Assembly: GCA_002343775.1 (NCBI GenBank)
Contig: DDSH01000005.1
Coordinates: 51,965-115,964 of the forward strand
From: Anaerolineales bacterium UBA2395
GTDB lineage: Bacteria > Chloroflexota > Anaerolineae > Anaerolineales > Villigracilaceae
Direction of reading: 5' to 3'
Length of the DNA stretch: 64,000 bases
The notes beneath the pieces are model-generated. The model had not been told where the DNA came from. It saw nothing but the letters and a program-made list of their open reading frames with translations, and searched no databases. Shown here piece after piece: positions 16,389 through 24,659 of this stretch (positions within the stretch are counted from its first letter, which is position 1; every line of letters begins with the position of its first letter). The position numbers were made by a program, and so were the translations under genes.

Positions 16389-16394
16389 TATAAT
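16389..16394 (+). promoter_or_regulatory. -10 element of a probably leaderless gene
   Basis: A perfect TATAAT ends seven bases before the ATG at 16402, so the start of transcription would fall at or next to the start codon. There is no Shine-Dalgarno sequence. The mRNA is probably leaderless. Confidence 0.5.
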
Positions 16395-16401
16395 TTTTTT
16401 G

Positions 16402-17406
16402 ATGAACCGAAGATTATTTTTGATAACACTCCCGCTTCTTCTCCTGACCTTGAGCCTGTTTCCGTCCGAAAAGGCGGGTGCCCAGCCGGGACCTTTGCAA
16501 ACCAACCCTGCTGCCCAGGAGTTGATCGAAGCCGTCAATGCTCTGCGTGACGCGCAGGGTCTCCCTTCATATCAGATCGATGTGCGTCTGATGGAGATCG
16601 CGCAATCTCATGCCGAGTACATTGCTGAAAAAGGAGTGCTTTCCCATTTCAGCGCAAACGGCAAACGACCCTATCAGCGCGCGCTTGACGCGGGCTATCC
16701 GGTTGCGGGTAATTTGTCTCTTGGCGGTATCTTTGCTGAAAACATTCACTCAGGGATCGGGCTTACTGCTGAAGATGTGGTGCAAGTCTGGCAGGGGCAT
16801 TCCACCAATTCGCAGCCGTTGTTGTCTGAGGATTATAAAGATATGGGGGTGGGGGTGGCGATAGTGAAAAATGTGACCTATTTTGTTCTTGATGTCGGTG
16901 CTGCTGATTCTTCAAATGCAGGCGCGATTCTGGCAACGGAAAGCCCCACATCCACTTTGCCAGCTGCAACCGGCACGGGTGGGGCGGTGGTTGTCCCAAA
17001 TACGCCGCAATCTGATGGGCAGATTCTTCACGTGGTCAGGAGGAATGAAGCCTTGTGGAGCATCGCCCTTGCGTATGGAACGACCATAGACGAACTTAAG
17101 TTTCTGAATGGCCTGGCTTCGGATGAGATCTTCGAAGGGCAGACCCTCGTTATCAGACTGGCATCCACTCCCACACCAGAGCCAACTTCAGTGGCGGTTG
17201 AAGCGACTGCCACTTTTGGAATCCCAACATCCACGGCAACTGTCCCTGTTACCGCAACGATCACGTTCACGCCAACCCCGATCCCGACCCCGCCGGCAAC
17301 GTTCCGCAGCGGGGGCATGGTGGCTGGCGGGATCATCCTGGCTGCTCTGATTGCCGCGGGTCTGTTTTCGCTGCTTGGAAAGAAAGCCAAAACTTCACTG
17401 GAGTAA
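16402..17406 (+). CDS. Secreted CAP-domain (SCP/PR-1 family) protein with LysM domain and C-terminal anchor
   Basis: Cell-surface protein of 334 residues. Residues 1-27 are a signal peptide ending near AGAQP. The CAP/SCP domain (about 38-170) shows EAVNALRDAQGLP, AQSHAEYIAEKGVLSHFSANG with the conserved His, and a later AENIH and VQVWQGHSTN. A LysM peptidoglycan-binding domain follows (about 209-253, HVVRRNEALWSIALAYGTT). Then comes a Thr/Pro-rich stalk and one membrane helix before a basic tail. The ATG at 16402 is chosen because the signal peptide begins there. The function of bacterial CAP proteins is not well known; wall binding and a protease or lipid-binding role are possible. Confidence 0.85.
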   Translation: MNRRLFLITLPLLLLTLSLFPSEKAGAQPGPLQTNPAAQELIEAVNALRDAQGLPSYQIDVRLMEIAQSHAEYIAEKGVLSHFSANGKRPYQRALDAGYPVAGNLSLGGIFAENIHSGIGLTAEDVVQVWQGHSTNSQPLLSEDYKDMGVGVAIVKNVTYFVLDVGAADSSNAGAILATESPTSTLPAATGTGGAVVVPNTPQSDGQILHVVRRNEALWSIALAYGTTIDELKFLNGLASDEIFEGQTLVIRLASTPTPEPTSVAVEATATFGIPTSTATVPVTATITFTPTPIPTPPATFRSGGMVAGGIILAALIAAGLFSLLGKKAKTSLE

Positions 17407-17468
17407 CATCACGCCGACTTCATTACATCCTATCTAACCCCTTTGCGGCATTTCTGATATACTCTTTG

Positions 17469-17486
17469 TTGTGAAAAATATCACAA
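17469..17486. promoter_or_regulatory. CRP/FNR-family operator (TTGTGA-N6-TCACAA)
   Basis: The sequence TTGTGAAAAATATCACAA has perfect 6-base inverted arms around a 6-base spacer, the CRP-type plan. It sits between a TATACT hexamer (17458-17463) and the ribosome binding region of the formate-channel gene (ATG 17508). A regulator bound there would more likely repress than activate if that hexamer is the true -10. A near-copy precedes the hydrogenase operon at 6326-6343. Confidence 0.6.
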
Positions 17487-17507
17487 ATCAATAAGGATCT
17501 TGAGACT

Positions 17508-18395
17508 ATGACTGAAGTAAGAATTGACTCTTTGCTCCCTGCAGAGATGGCGACACGAGCAGAATACCTGGGTGTGCGCAAGGCGGAAATGCCGGCATTC
17601 ACCATGCTGATGCTTGCCATTCTGGCGGGGGCGTTCATTTCGCTGGGTGCCATCTTTGCCACGACTGTGGCGGCGGGTGGGATGTCTGTTACCGCAGCGG
17701 ACGGCTCGATGGCGTTTTCCACCGGGTTGCCGTATGGTGTTACCCGCCTGTTGACGGGATTGGCTTTTTGCCTTGGGCTTATCCTGGTGGTTGTCGGCGG
17801 CGCGGAATTGTTCACGGGTAATAACCTGATCGTGATGGCGTGGGCAAGCGGCAAGGTGACGGGCAGGGCGCTGCTGCGAAACTGGCTGATTGTGTATGTG
17901 GGGAATTTTGTCGGTTCGCTTGCCACTGCCGCTTTGATGTTCTTTAGCAGGCAGTATACGTTCGGTTCTGATGCAGTTGGGCTTGCTGCACTGCGGATCG
18001 CCGTTGGAAAATGCGACCTTGACTTTTTGCAGGCGATTGCGCTTGGGATTCTTTGCAATGCCCTCGTTTGCCTTGCCGTCTGGTTGACCTATAGCGCTCG
18101 GACGACGCTCGACAAGATCGCTGCGATTGTATTCCCCATCACCGCCTTTGTGGCGGCGGGATTCGAGCATAGTGTGGCGAATATGTATTTCATCCCTTAT
18201 GCCCTGCTGGTAAAGGATTTCGACCCGGAGTATATGGCTCGGGTTGGTGAGAAGGTCGCGAATCTTGATGTGCTCACCTGGAATGCCTTCTTTATCAACA
18301 ACCTGATTCCTGTTACGATTGGGAATATCATCGGTGGGGCGGTGCTGGTCGCCTCCGTCTATTGGGTTGTGTTTCTGCGTGCCAAGAAAGATTGA
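17508..18395 (+). CDS. Formate/nitrite transporter family channel (FocA/NirC type)
   Basis: Pentameric channel for small monovalent anions such as formate, nitrite or hydrosulfide. The 295-residue protein has six membrane helices and the family signatures GAELFTGNNLIVMAWASGK (about 100-118) and ITAFVAAGFEHSVANMYFIP (about 210-229), where the central His sits. FocA, NirC and HSC members share these signatures, so the substrate is not fixed by sequence. A formate role is suggested by the group 4 hydrogenase operon that carries the same operator. It is followed after 12 bases by an Lrp-type domain gene and probably forms an operon with it. Confidence 0.88.
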   Translation: MTEVRIDSLLPAEMATRAEYLGVRKAEMPAFTMLMLAILAGAFISLGAIFATTVAAGGMSVTAADGSMAFSTGLPYGVTRLLTGLAFCLGLILVVVGGAELFTGNNLIVMAWASGKVTGRALLRNWLIVYVGNFVGSLATAALMFFSRQYTFGSDAVGLAALRIAVGKCDLDFLQAIALGILCNALVCLAVWLTYSARTTLDKIAAIVFPITAFVAAGFEHSVANMYFIPYALLVKDFDPEYMARVGEKVANLDVLTWNAFFINNLIPVTIGNIIGGAVLVASVYWVVFLRAKKD

Positions 18396-18407
18396 AAAGG
18401 AGATGCC

Positions 18408-18638
18408 ATGAAAGCGTATATTTTGATCAAGGTTCGCGCTGGGGATTTGAAGGATGTCGTCAGTCACCTCCGCAAGGTGGAAGGGGTCGTAGAGGCAAAC
18501 ATGACCTTCGGTCCGTATGATGCGATCGCCGTCGTGGAAACAGCAGACATTGCCAAACTGGGCAAGATCACGGCAGTGGATATCCAGCCCATCCCCGGTA
18601 TCGAGCAAACGCTGACCTGCCTGGCGGTTGAGGTTTGA
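18408..18638 (+). CDS. Stand-alone Lrp/AsnC ligand-binding (RAM) domain protein
   Basis: 76 residues covering just the C-terminal effector domain of Lrp/AsnC regulators (KAYILIKVRAGDLKDVV at the start, then VEGVVEANMTFGPYDAIAVVET). It lacks the N-terminal helix-turn-helix. Such single-domain proteins form ring-shaped oligomers and bind amino acids or other small ligands. AAAAGGAG lies before the ATG. Cotranscription with the FNT channel is likely, since the gap is 12 bases and a terminator follows at 18652. It may gate or sense the channel substrate; that is inference from position. Confidence 0.85.
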   Translation: MKAYILIKVRAGDLKDVVSHLRKVEGVVEANMTFGPYDAIAVVETADIAKLGKITAVDIQPIPGIEQTLTCLAVEV

Positions 18639-18651
18639 TCTGAGTTCGTTC

Positions 18652-18682
18652 AATAGGGCTGGCGATCGTCAGCCCTATTTTT
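18652..18682 (+). terminator. Rho-independent terminator after the FNT operon
   Basis: A perfect 10-bp stem (AATAGGGCTG at 18652-18661 with CAGCCCTATT at 18670-18679), an 8-base loop and a following T run. Confidence 0.85.
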
Positions 18683-18792
18683 GATTAAGGTTCCATCGCG
18701 AGCAGGCAGGGCTTCTCTTCTTCGGGTGGGTATGGTGTCGCGCCATGTATAGTAGAATTGCCTGAATCCTCAACCCAAGACTGATCATTTTG

Positions 18793-20289
18793 ATGAAACG
18801 AATCGACCAATTAACAACCACACGCTTTATCATGGTACTGCTGGTTTTGATCTACCATGGCGCCGGTGAATATTACACTGCCTTTTTGAACTTTTTTCCA
18901 GTCTCCCCCCTGCTTTATTCAGGACCAACAGCTGTCAGCTATCTGTATGTGCTCTCGGGGTTCGTGATGTCGCTGGTGTATTACCGCCCGGGTGAAACGT
19001 TCAATGTGTTGGGGTATTGGCGGGCGCGTTTTGTCCGCATTTATCCTTTGTACATAATCGCGTTTATTTTGGTATGTGTTTATTATTATGCCTCGCTCTT
19101 CGACATCAAGCCCCAAAAGATCCTGGCAAACATTTTCGTGGTCCAATCTTGGATCCCCGCCTATTCACAATCCTTCAATTACGCCTCCTGGTCGATGACG
19201 GTCGAGTTTTTCTTTTACGCTCTTTTCCCATTTCTGATGATCTGGATGTATCGACAGTCCACCAAAAAACTGATCTGGCTTTCTCTCGTCGTTTGGGCGG
19301 TAAGTCAGATAATCCATTTTACCTTGTGGGTAGGGTATTACCCCGTCCTGAAGGAGATCCTGCTCTATTCCCCGCCTTTCCATTTCAATTCCTTCCTTAT
19401 GGGTGTTGTGGGCGGAGTCTGGTATTTGCGTGTGGGGCAAGACCAGCGCATCAATTCCCGGGTGACGCTGTTCTTTGTTGCATTGAGTTTTTTCCTGGTG
19501 GCTGCCTATACTATCATCAGCCGCGGCAGTCTCTCCACGTATCTGCCTCACAATTTGCAACCCATGGCGGGGTTGCTGGCGCCGCTGCTGATCCTGTTCA
19601 TTGTGTCACTGGCAATGGATGGATCCTGGCTTTCGAAATCGTTCAATCGCCGCGCTCTTGTGGACCTGGGTGAAACCTCTTACGCGATCTATATTTTGCA
19701 TGTCCCTGTGATCTGGCTGTACGAGCGTGCGCTCGAGAGTTCGGCGTTAATTTCCAATCCGTATGCGGTCAAGCAGTGGACGACCATCCCGATAATGATT
19801 GTCATTGGATTGACCGCCCATTTTTATGTGGACACTCCCTTGCGGCGCTGGTTGAAGAGCCTGTTGCAGCGCATCAGTGTTCGGACGCTGCTGCTCGACC
19901 TTGCGATTTTGACCCTGTCGGTATTCCTTGTGTTTCGCCTGCGCTTTGGCGATGGTCGCGAGTATCGTTCCTACCAGGAGATGGAACGGCTGGTTTTCTG
20001 GGCGGCGTTTTTTATCCGCCCCCTTCTTTCACTGTTGTTGAACTCATTGAGTCGTGCCAACCTTCAAAACGGCGGGATGCAGATGGTCCGCTCTGTGTTC
20101 CTCTCCACGACCATCGGTTCTGTTTTGATCGCCGGGATCGCATACATCGGTTATGCTGTTGGCTGGTTCGAGAATTTCCCGCGAAGTGTTTTTATCTATG
20201 ACTGGCTGATGGTCTTCGTAATTTCTCTGATTGTCCGGTTTGGATTTCGAGCGTTTAAAATATACAAACCAGACCCAATACCTGCTTGA
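18793..20289 (+). CDS. Acyltransferase 3 (OafA/YrhL-type) fused to a CapD/FlaA1-type membrane module
   Basis: 498 residues. The first 360 or so form an acyltransferase family 3 domain with about ten helices: TTTRFIMVLLVLIYHG with the essential His, YWRARFVRIYPLYII with the RxxRxxP element, and SYAIYILHVPV near its end. Such enzymes O-acylate surface sugars. The last 130 residues add four more helices and end in FPRSVFIYDWLMVFVISLIV, the pattern of the N-terminal membrane domain of nucleotide-sugar dehydratases such as CapD/PglF, but without their catalytic domain. The start is the ATG at 18793; a TTG just before it is in frame. A TATAGT hexamer lies about 45 bases upstream. Confidence 0.85.
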   Translation: MKRIDQLTTTRFIMVLLVLIYHGAGEYYTAFLNFFPVSPLLYSGPTAVSYLYVLSGFVMSLVYYRPGETFNVLGYWRARFVRIYPLYIIAFILVCVYYYASLFDIKPQKILANIFVVQSWIPAYSQSFNYASWSMTVEFFFYALFPFLMIWMYRQSTKKLIWLSLVVWAVSQIIHFTLWVGYYPVLKEILLYSPPFHFNSFLMGVVGGVWYLRVGQDQRINSRVTLFFVALSFFLVAAYTIISRGSLSTYLPHNLQPMAGLLAPLLILFIVSLAMDGSWLSKSFNRRALVDLGETSYAIYILHVPVIWLYERALESSALISNPYAVKQWTTIPIMIVIGLTAHFYVDTPLRRWLKSLLQRISVRTLLLDLAILTLSVFLVFRLRFGDGREYRSYQEMERLVFWAAFFIRPLLSLLLNSLSRANLQNGGMQMVRSVFLSTTIGSVLIAGIAYIGYAVGWFENFPRSVFIYDWLMVFVISLIVRFGFRAFKIYKPDPIPA

Positions 20290-20291
20290 TC

Positions 20292-20321
20292 AAAGCGGAC
20301 ATCATCAGGTGTCCGCTTTTT
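20292..20321 (+). terminator. Rho-independent terminator after the acyltransferase gene
   Basis: A 10-bp stem (AAAGCGGACA at 20292-20301 pairing with TGTCCGCTTT at 20310-20319), an 8-base loop, then TTGTTTG. It separates the acyltransferase from the ABC exporter genes. Confidence 0.8.
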
Positions 20322-20348
20322 GTTTGTGGTATCCTTATTTCCCCGCTT

Positions 20349-22166
20349 ATGAAAAATCTAATTCGAACCGCCGCCTTTCTTAAACCGTATGCGTGGCAGG
20401 TGACCGCTACGCTGGTGATGTTGTTGACTCTCACTGGATTGAATTTGCTCGTTCCGCGCATCATCCAGAACGTGATCGATGATGGGCTCCTGCGCGGTGA
20501 CATGACCCACTTGATCCGCTCCGCGCTTCTGCTTCTTGGACTGGGGCTTGGTTCGGCGCTGCTGGGCATGGGCAACCGCTATGGCTCGGAGTGGATCGCC
20601 GCCCATGTCGGTTACGACTTGCGGAATCGCATGTATGACCACATTCAATACCTTCCATTTTCCTATCACGACCATGCCCAGTCGGGGCAGTTGATCTCAC
20701 GCTGCATCGAAGATGTCCGCGCCATTGAACGGTTTGCAGGTTCCTCCATCCCTGAGTTGGTGCGCTTTGTGTTGCTGACCGTTGGCATCCTCGCCGTGAT
20801 GGTTTCCGCCAATGCGACGCTGGCAGTGATCTCACTCCTGCCGATGGTGCCGCTGATCCTAATGACCGCAAGTTTTGGGACGAAGATCGGCAAGTTATTC
20901 TTCGCTGTGGATATGGCAGTGGGTGAAGTCTCCAACCGTTTGCAGGAAAATGTGACCGGCGTACAGGTGGTGCGCGCGTTTGCGCGCGAGGAATATGAAA
21001 CCCGCCGCTTCGAAACCGCCAACAAGGACGTGTTCGTTAAGTGGCTGCACGTCATCGACGAATGGGCGAAGATCATGCCCACCACCAACTGGCTCATCAC
21101 CATTGGCACGATCCTGATCCTGTACTTCGGCGGGCAGATGGTCATCGAAGGGACGCTGACCATTGGTGCGGTTGTCGCATTCAACGCTTATTTGTTGATG
21201 ATGGCGGAACCCGCGCAGGCATTGACCGGCTTGGTCAACGCGGGCGGTGAAGCCGCCGCTGGCGCTCAACGCGTGTTCGAGGTTTTGGATACAGTACCAG
21301 ATATACGGTCCAGGAAAGATGCGCTGACGTTATCCGCACTGCGGGGTGAGGTCGAGTTCCGAAATGTCTCGTTGAAGTATCAGGACGAAAAGGTCAGTTC
21401 GTTGAGTGACGCCACCTTGCAAGTTCATCCGAACCAGATCGTCGCTCTGATCGGACCGACCGGCTCCGGCAAGACCTCACTTATCAATTTGATCCCGCGT
21501 TTCTACGATGTGACGGATGGCGCGGTTCTGATCGACGGGCACGATGTGCGCGACGTGGAGTTGACCTCGCTGCGCAGGCAGATCGGCATTGTGCTGCAAA
21601 CGTCGTTGTTGTTTTCCGATACGATCAAAGCCAACATTGCCTACGGACGACCTGATGCGACCGATGAAGAGGTCTTTGCGGCTGCGAAAGCCGCGCAGGC
21701 GCATGAGTTCATCGAAAGTTTTACGAAGGGTTATGAGACCATCGTCGGTGAACGCGGTGTGACCCTCTCCGGCGGGCAGCGCCAGCGCGTGGCGATTGCG
21801 CGCGCCTTGTTGATGGACCCGCGCATTTTGATTTTGGATGACTCGCTTTCGAGTGTGGATACGCAGACCGAGAAGTTGATCCAGTCCGCGCTGGATGTGT
21901 TGATGGAAGGACGCACGACCTTTGTCATCGCGCATCGCCTCAGCACAGTCCGCCGCGCTGATGTGATTTTGGTCATGGACAAGGGACGGATCGTGGAACA
22001 AGGTACGCATGATGAATTGCTCGCGCGTGGCGGCTTGTATAAAGAGATCCACGATCTGCAGTTGATGCAGCGGGACGGCTTTGAAGAAGCCATTTTAGAA
22101 CCGATCCTGACCGAAAAACCCCAACATGAAAATACGATCATCGCAGGTCGCTCGAATTCGGGATAA
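20349..22166 (+). CDS. ABC exporter half-transporter, degenerate-site subunit
   Basis: 605-residue exporter with a six-helix membrane domain and a C-terminal nucleotide-binding domain. Walker A is GPTGSGKTS, the signature TLSGGQRQR is intact, and Walker B reads ILILDDSLSSVD, so the catalytic Glu is replaced by Asp. This matches the degenerate subunit of heterodimeric exporters such as TM287/288 or BmrCD. The partner gene follows after four bases. The ATG at 20349 begins the first hydrophobic stretch; a longer in-frame start reads through the terminator and is unlikely. The substrate (drug, lipid or peptide) is unknown. Confidence 0.9.
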   Translation: MKNLIRTAAFLKPYAWQVTATLVMLLTLTGLNLLVPRIIQNVIDDGLLRGDMTHLIRSALLLLGLGLGSALLGMGNRYGSEWIAAHVGYDLRNRMYDHIQYLPFSYHDHAQSGQLISRCIEDVRAIERFAGSSIPELVRFVLLTVGILAVMVSANATLAVISLLPMVPLILMTASFGTKIGKLFFAVDMAVGEVSNRLQENVTGVQVVRAFAREEYETRRFETANKDVFVKWLHVIDEWAKIMPTTNWLITIGTILILYFGGQMVIEGTLTIGAVVAFNAYLLMMAEPAQALTGLVNAGGEAAAGAQRVFEVLDTVPDIRSRKDALTLSALRGEVEFRNVSLKYQDEKVSSLSDATLQVHPNQIVALIGPTGSGKTSLINLIPRFYDVTDGAVLIDGHDVRDVELTSLRRQIGIVLQTSLLFSDTIKANIAYGRPDATDEEVFAAAKAAQAHEFIESFTKGYETIVGERGVTLSGGQRQRVAIARALLMDPRILILDDSLSSVDTQTEKLIQSALDVLMEGRTTFVIAHRLSTVRRADVILVMDKGRIVEQGTHDELLARGGLYKEIHDLQLMQRDGFEEAILEPILTEKPQHENTIIAGRSNSG

Positions 22167-22170
22167 CACC

Positions 22171-23967
22171 ATGACCACAAAGATCATTCCTCCCACGTTC
22201 ATCACCCAATCCGAAGAACAATTGGATAAGGGGTACGATCCCAAGGTTGCCCAAGGTTTGATGGAATTTGTCAAGCCGTATTACGGACAGATGCTTTTTG
22301 CGCTCGCGCTGATGGTCGTCGTCACTGCCGCTTCGGTTTCGGGACCATACTTCGTCAAGCTGGCCATCGATGAAGGCATCAATGCCAACGACCCGATTGC
22401 CCTGAGTACCATTGTGCTGGTGTACTTGCTGGTTTCCATCGCTCAACTGGGATTCAACTACTGGCGCGTACGCATCATGTCGCGGGTGGGTCAGCATGTG
22501 CTCTACGATGTGCGCACCACCATGTTCGCGCATTTGCAAAGATTGTCGCTGAGTTTCTACAATCGTTACAGTGTCGGGCGCGTCATCACGCGCGTCATCA
22601 ACGATGTGGGTACGTTGCGTGAGTTCATTACCTGGGCAGTGCTGGCGATCGTGCGTAACTTGCTTGGCATCATCGGCACCTTGATCGCGATGATCGCACT
22701 CAACTTCAAACTCTCCCTGCTGACCTTTGCTGTTCTGCCGCTCATGGTCTTTGCGACGATTGCCTTTCGCAAGGCAGCGCGTAAGAATTACCGCAAAGTG
22801 CGCGCGGCAGTGTCGTGGGCGAACTCGGTCCTTGCAGAGAATGTCAACGGCGTGCGCGTGGTGCAGGCATTCTCACGCCAGCAGCGCAACCATCAAACCT
22901 TCAGCGGATACGTCAATCGGTATTTTCTCGAAACCAGCCTCGATGCCGCCCGGGTCGCTTCGTTGTTTACGCCGGTCATCGACGTGCTGGGTGCATTGGC
23001 AACTGCGCTGGTGGTGTACATTGGCGGCACGGCTGTCCTTGGTGAATCCATTACGGCAGGGGTGTTGATCGCCTTTGTGTTGTACATCGACCGCTTCTTT
23101 GAGCCCATCCGTGACCTGAGCCGCCGCTTCGATACGCTGCAGTCCACAATGGCGGGCGGCGAGCGCATCCTTGAATTGCTCAAGACGCCCATCGAAGTTC
23201 GGGATGAAGAAAATGCCAAAGAGATGGAATCCATTACCGGCGCGGTGCGCTTCGAGCATGTCTCGTTCCATTACTCCGACGACCCGGCGCTTGTCCTCGA
23301 CCAGATCGATCTGGATGTAAAACCCGGCGAGACAGTTGCCCTTGTTGGCGAGACAGGTGCAGGCAAGACCACCATCGTCAAATTACTGGCGCGCTTCCAT
23401 GACCCGACCGGGGGCTGTGTGCTCGTAGACGGCGTGGACTTGCGGACGGTGACTCAGCAATCCTTGCGGCGGCAGATGGGCATGGTCTTGCAAGACCCAT
23501 TCCTGTTCAACGGCACGGTCAGGGAAAATATTCTCTTTGGTCGGTTGGACGCGAAGGATGAGGAAGTGATCGCTGCTGCAAAAGCGGTCGGCGCGCATGA
23601 CTTCATCGTCAACTTGAAGAACGGTTATGAGACTTCTGTGGAGGAAGGCGGCGTGACCTTGAGCGTGGGGCAGCGCCAGTTGATCTCGTTCGCGCGTGCC
23701 TTGCTGGCGAATCCCCGCATCCTCATCCTGGATGAAGCGACGTCTTCCGTCGATACGCAGACCGAGCACATCATCCAATCTGCCCTCGCGACCCTGCTCA
23801 AAGGGCGGACCTCGTTCGTGATCGCCCATCGCTTGTCCACCATTACCAATGCGGATAAAATCGTGGTGATCGACGGCGGCAGGATCACCGAGCAAGGCAG
23901 GCATGCCGACCTGCTCGAAATGAAGGGACGTTACTACGAACTATACAAGACGGGATTTCAGGAGTAG
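22171..23967 (+). CDS. ABC exporter half-transporter, catalytic subunit
   Basis: 598 residues with the same plan as its upstream partner. Walker A is GETGAGKTT and Walker B ILILDEATSSVD has the catalytic Glu, but the signature is LSVGQ instead of LSGGQ. In a heterodimer, the altered signature of this chain faces the Asp-type Walker B of the other, which gives one dead and one live ATP site. The ATG at 22171 lies four bases after the upstream stop; an overlapping ATG at 22126 is an alternative. The cytosolic histidine-kinase-like gene follows after two bases. Confidence 0.9.
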   Translation: MTTKIIPPTFITQSEEQLDKGYDPKVAQGLMEFVKPYYGQMLFALALMVVVTAASVSGPYFVKLAIDEGINANDPIALSTIVLVYLLVSIAQLGFNYWRVRIMSRVGQHVLYDVRTTMFAHLQRLSLSFYNRYSVGRVITRVINDVGTLREFITWAVLAIVRNLLGIIGTLIAMIALNFKLSLLTFAVLPLMVFATIAFRKAARKNYRKVRAAVSWANSVLAENVNGVRVVQAFSRQQRNHQTFSGYVNRYFLETSLDAARVASLFTPVIDVLGALATALVVYIGGTAVLGESITAGVLIAFVLYIDRFFEPIRDLSRRFDTLQSTMAGGERILELLKTPIEVRDEENAKEMESITGAVRFEHVSFHYSDDPALVLDQIDLDVKPGETVALVGETGAGKTTIVKLLARFHDPTGGCVLVDGVDLRTVTQQSLRRQMGMVLQDPFLFNGTVRENILFGRLDAKDEEVIAAAKAVGAHDFIVNLKNGYETSVEEGGVTLSVGQRQLISFARALLANPRILILDEATSSVDTQTEHIIQSALATLLKGRTSFVIAHRLSTITNADKIVVIDGGRITEQGRHADLLEMKGRYYELYKTGFQE

Positions 23968-23969
23968 CC

Positions 23970-24659
23970 ATGACCGACAAACAGAACGAATTTCTCTACC
24001 GTATGTCGAGTTCCCTGCGCAAGGGACTTGCCGAAGTACAGACAAAGGTCAACGACCTGTATCGCATCGAAGAATTGGAGGATTACATCGACATCCCCGA
24101 TTCGCCCATCGAGCACATCAAAGCCGCGCTCATGCCATTGGTGGTGCAGGTCAATGATTTTCAAGACTACGCTGAAACCGTCACTGGCAGGATGGAATTG
24201 GACTTACAGGAGGTGGATATCCACGCCTTGATGGAGGGCGTCTTGACCATTGCCGACCAGCTGGCGGATCAAAAGGGCGGCATTCGTCTGGAGGAAGACA
24301 TCCCCGAAAACCTGCCGACCCTCGAAGGCGACCCGACGCGTCTGTCTCAAGCCCTGCTGAATTACATCCACAACGCTGTCAAGTTCACCGATAGCGGCAC
24401 GGTCACTGTACGCGTGGAGCGCGAAGCAGACCGCGTGCGATTTGAAGTCAGAGACACCGGCATTGGCATAGCCGAGGAAGATCAGGAGAAAGTCTTCGAG
24501 CCGTTCGAGACCATCCTCGAAGACAAGGACGACTCGCGTCTAGGCATGGGCATCGGCTTGAAGATCGTCGAGCACATCATCGAACTGCACGACGGAGAAA
24601 CCTGGTTCGAAAGCCGGGAAGGGGCGGGGAGTTCCTTCTTCTTTACGGTGCCGCTGTAG
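23970..24659 (+). CDS. Histidine-kinase-like ATPase lacking the phosphoaccepting histidine
   Basis: 229-residue soluble protein. The C-terminal 130 residues are a GHKL ATPase domain with all boxes: N box (NYIHNAVKFTD), G1 (DTGIGIAEED), F box (KVFEPF) and G2 (MGIGLKIVEHI). The N-terminal helix reads FLYRMSSSLRKGLAEV, closely like a dimerisation H box, but Ser stands where the His should be. It has no sensor or membrane segment. It could be a pseudokinase, or the HATPase partner of a phosphotransfer protein made elsewhere. AGGAG five bases before the ATG and the 2-base gap after the ABC gene suggest a common operon. Confidence 0.82.
   Translation: MTDKQNEFLYRMSSSLRKGLAEVQTKVNDLYRIEELEDYIDIPDSPIEHIKAALMPLVVQVNDFQDYAETVTGRMELDLQEVDIHALMEGVLTIADQLADQKGGIRLEEDIPENLPTLEGDPTRLSQALLNYIHNAVKFTDSGTVTVRVEREADRVRFEVRDTGIGIAEEDQEKVFEPFETILEDKDDSRLGMGIGLKIVEHIIELHDGETWFESREGAGSSFFFTVPL

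Noticed and set aside
17481..18653. A 390-codon open frame on the minus strand
   Set aside because: It lies opposite the FNT and Lrp-domain genes, has low-complexity composition and no start site or family likeness. The plus-strand genes explain the region.
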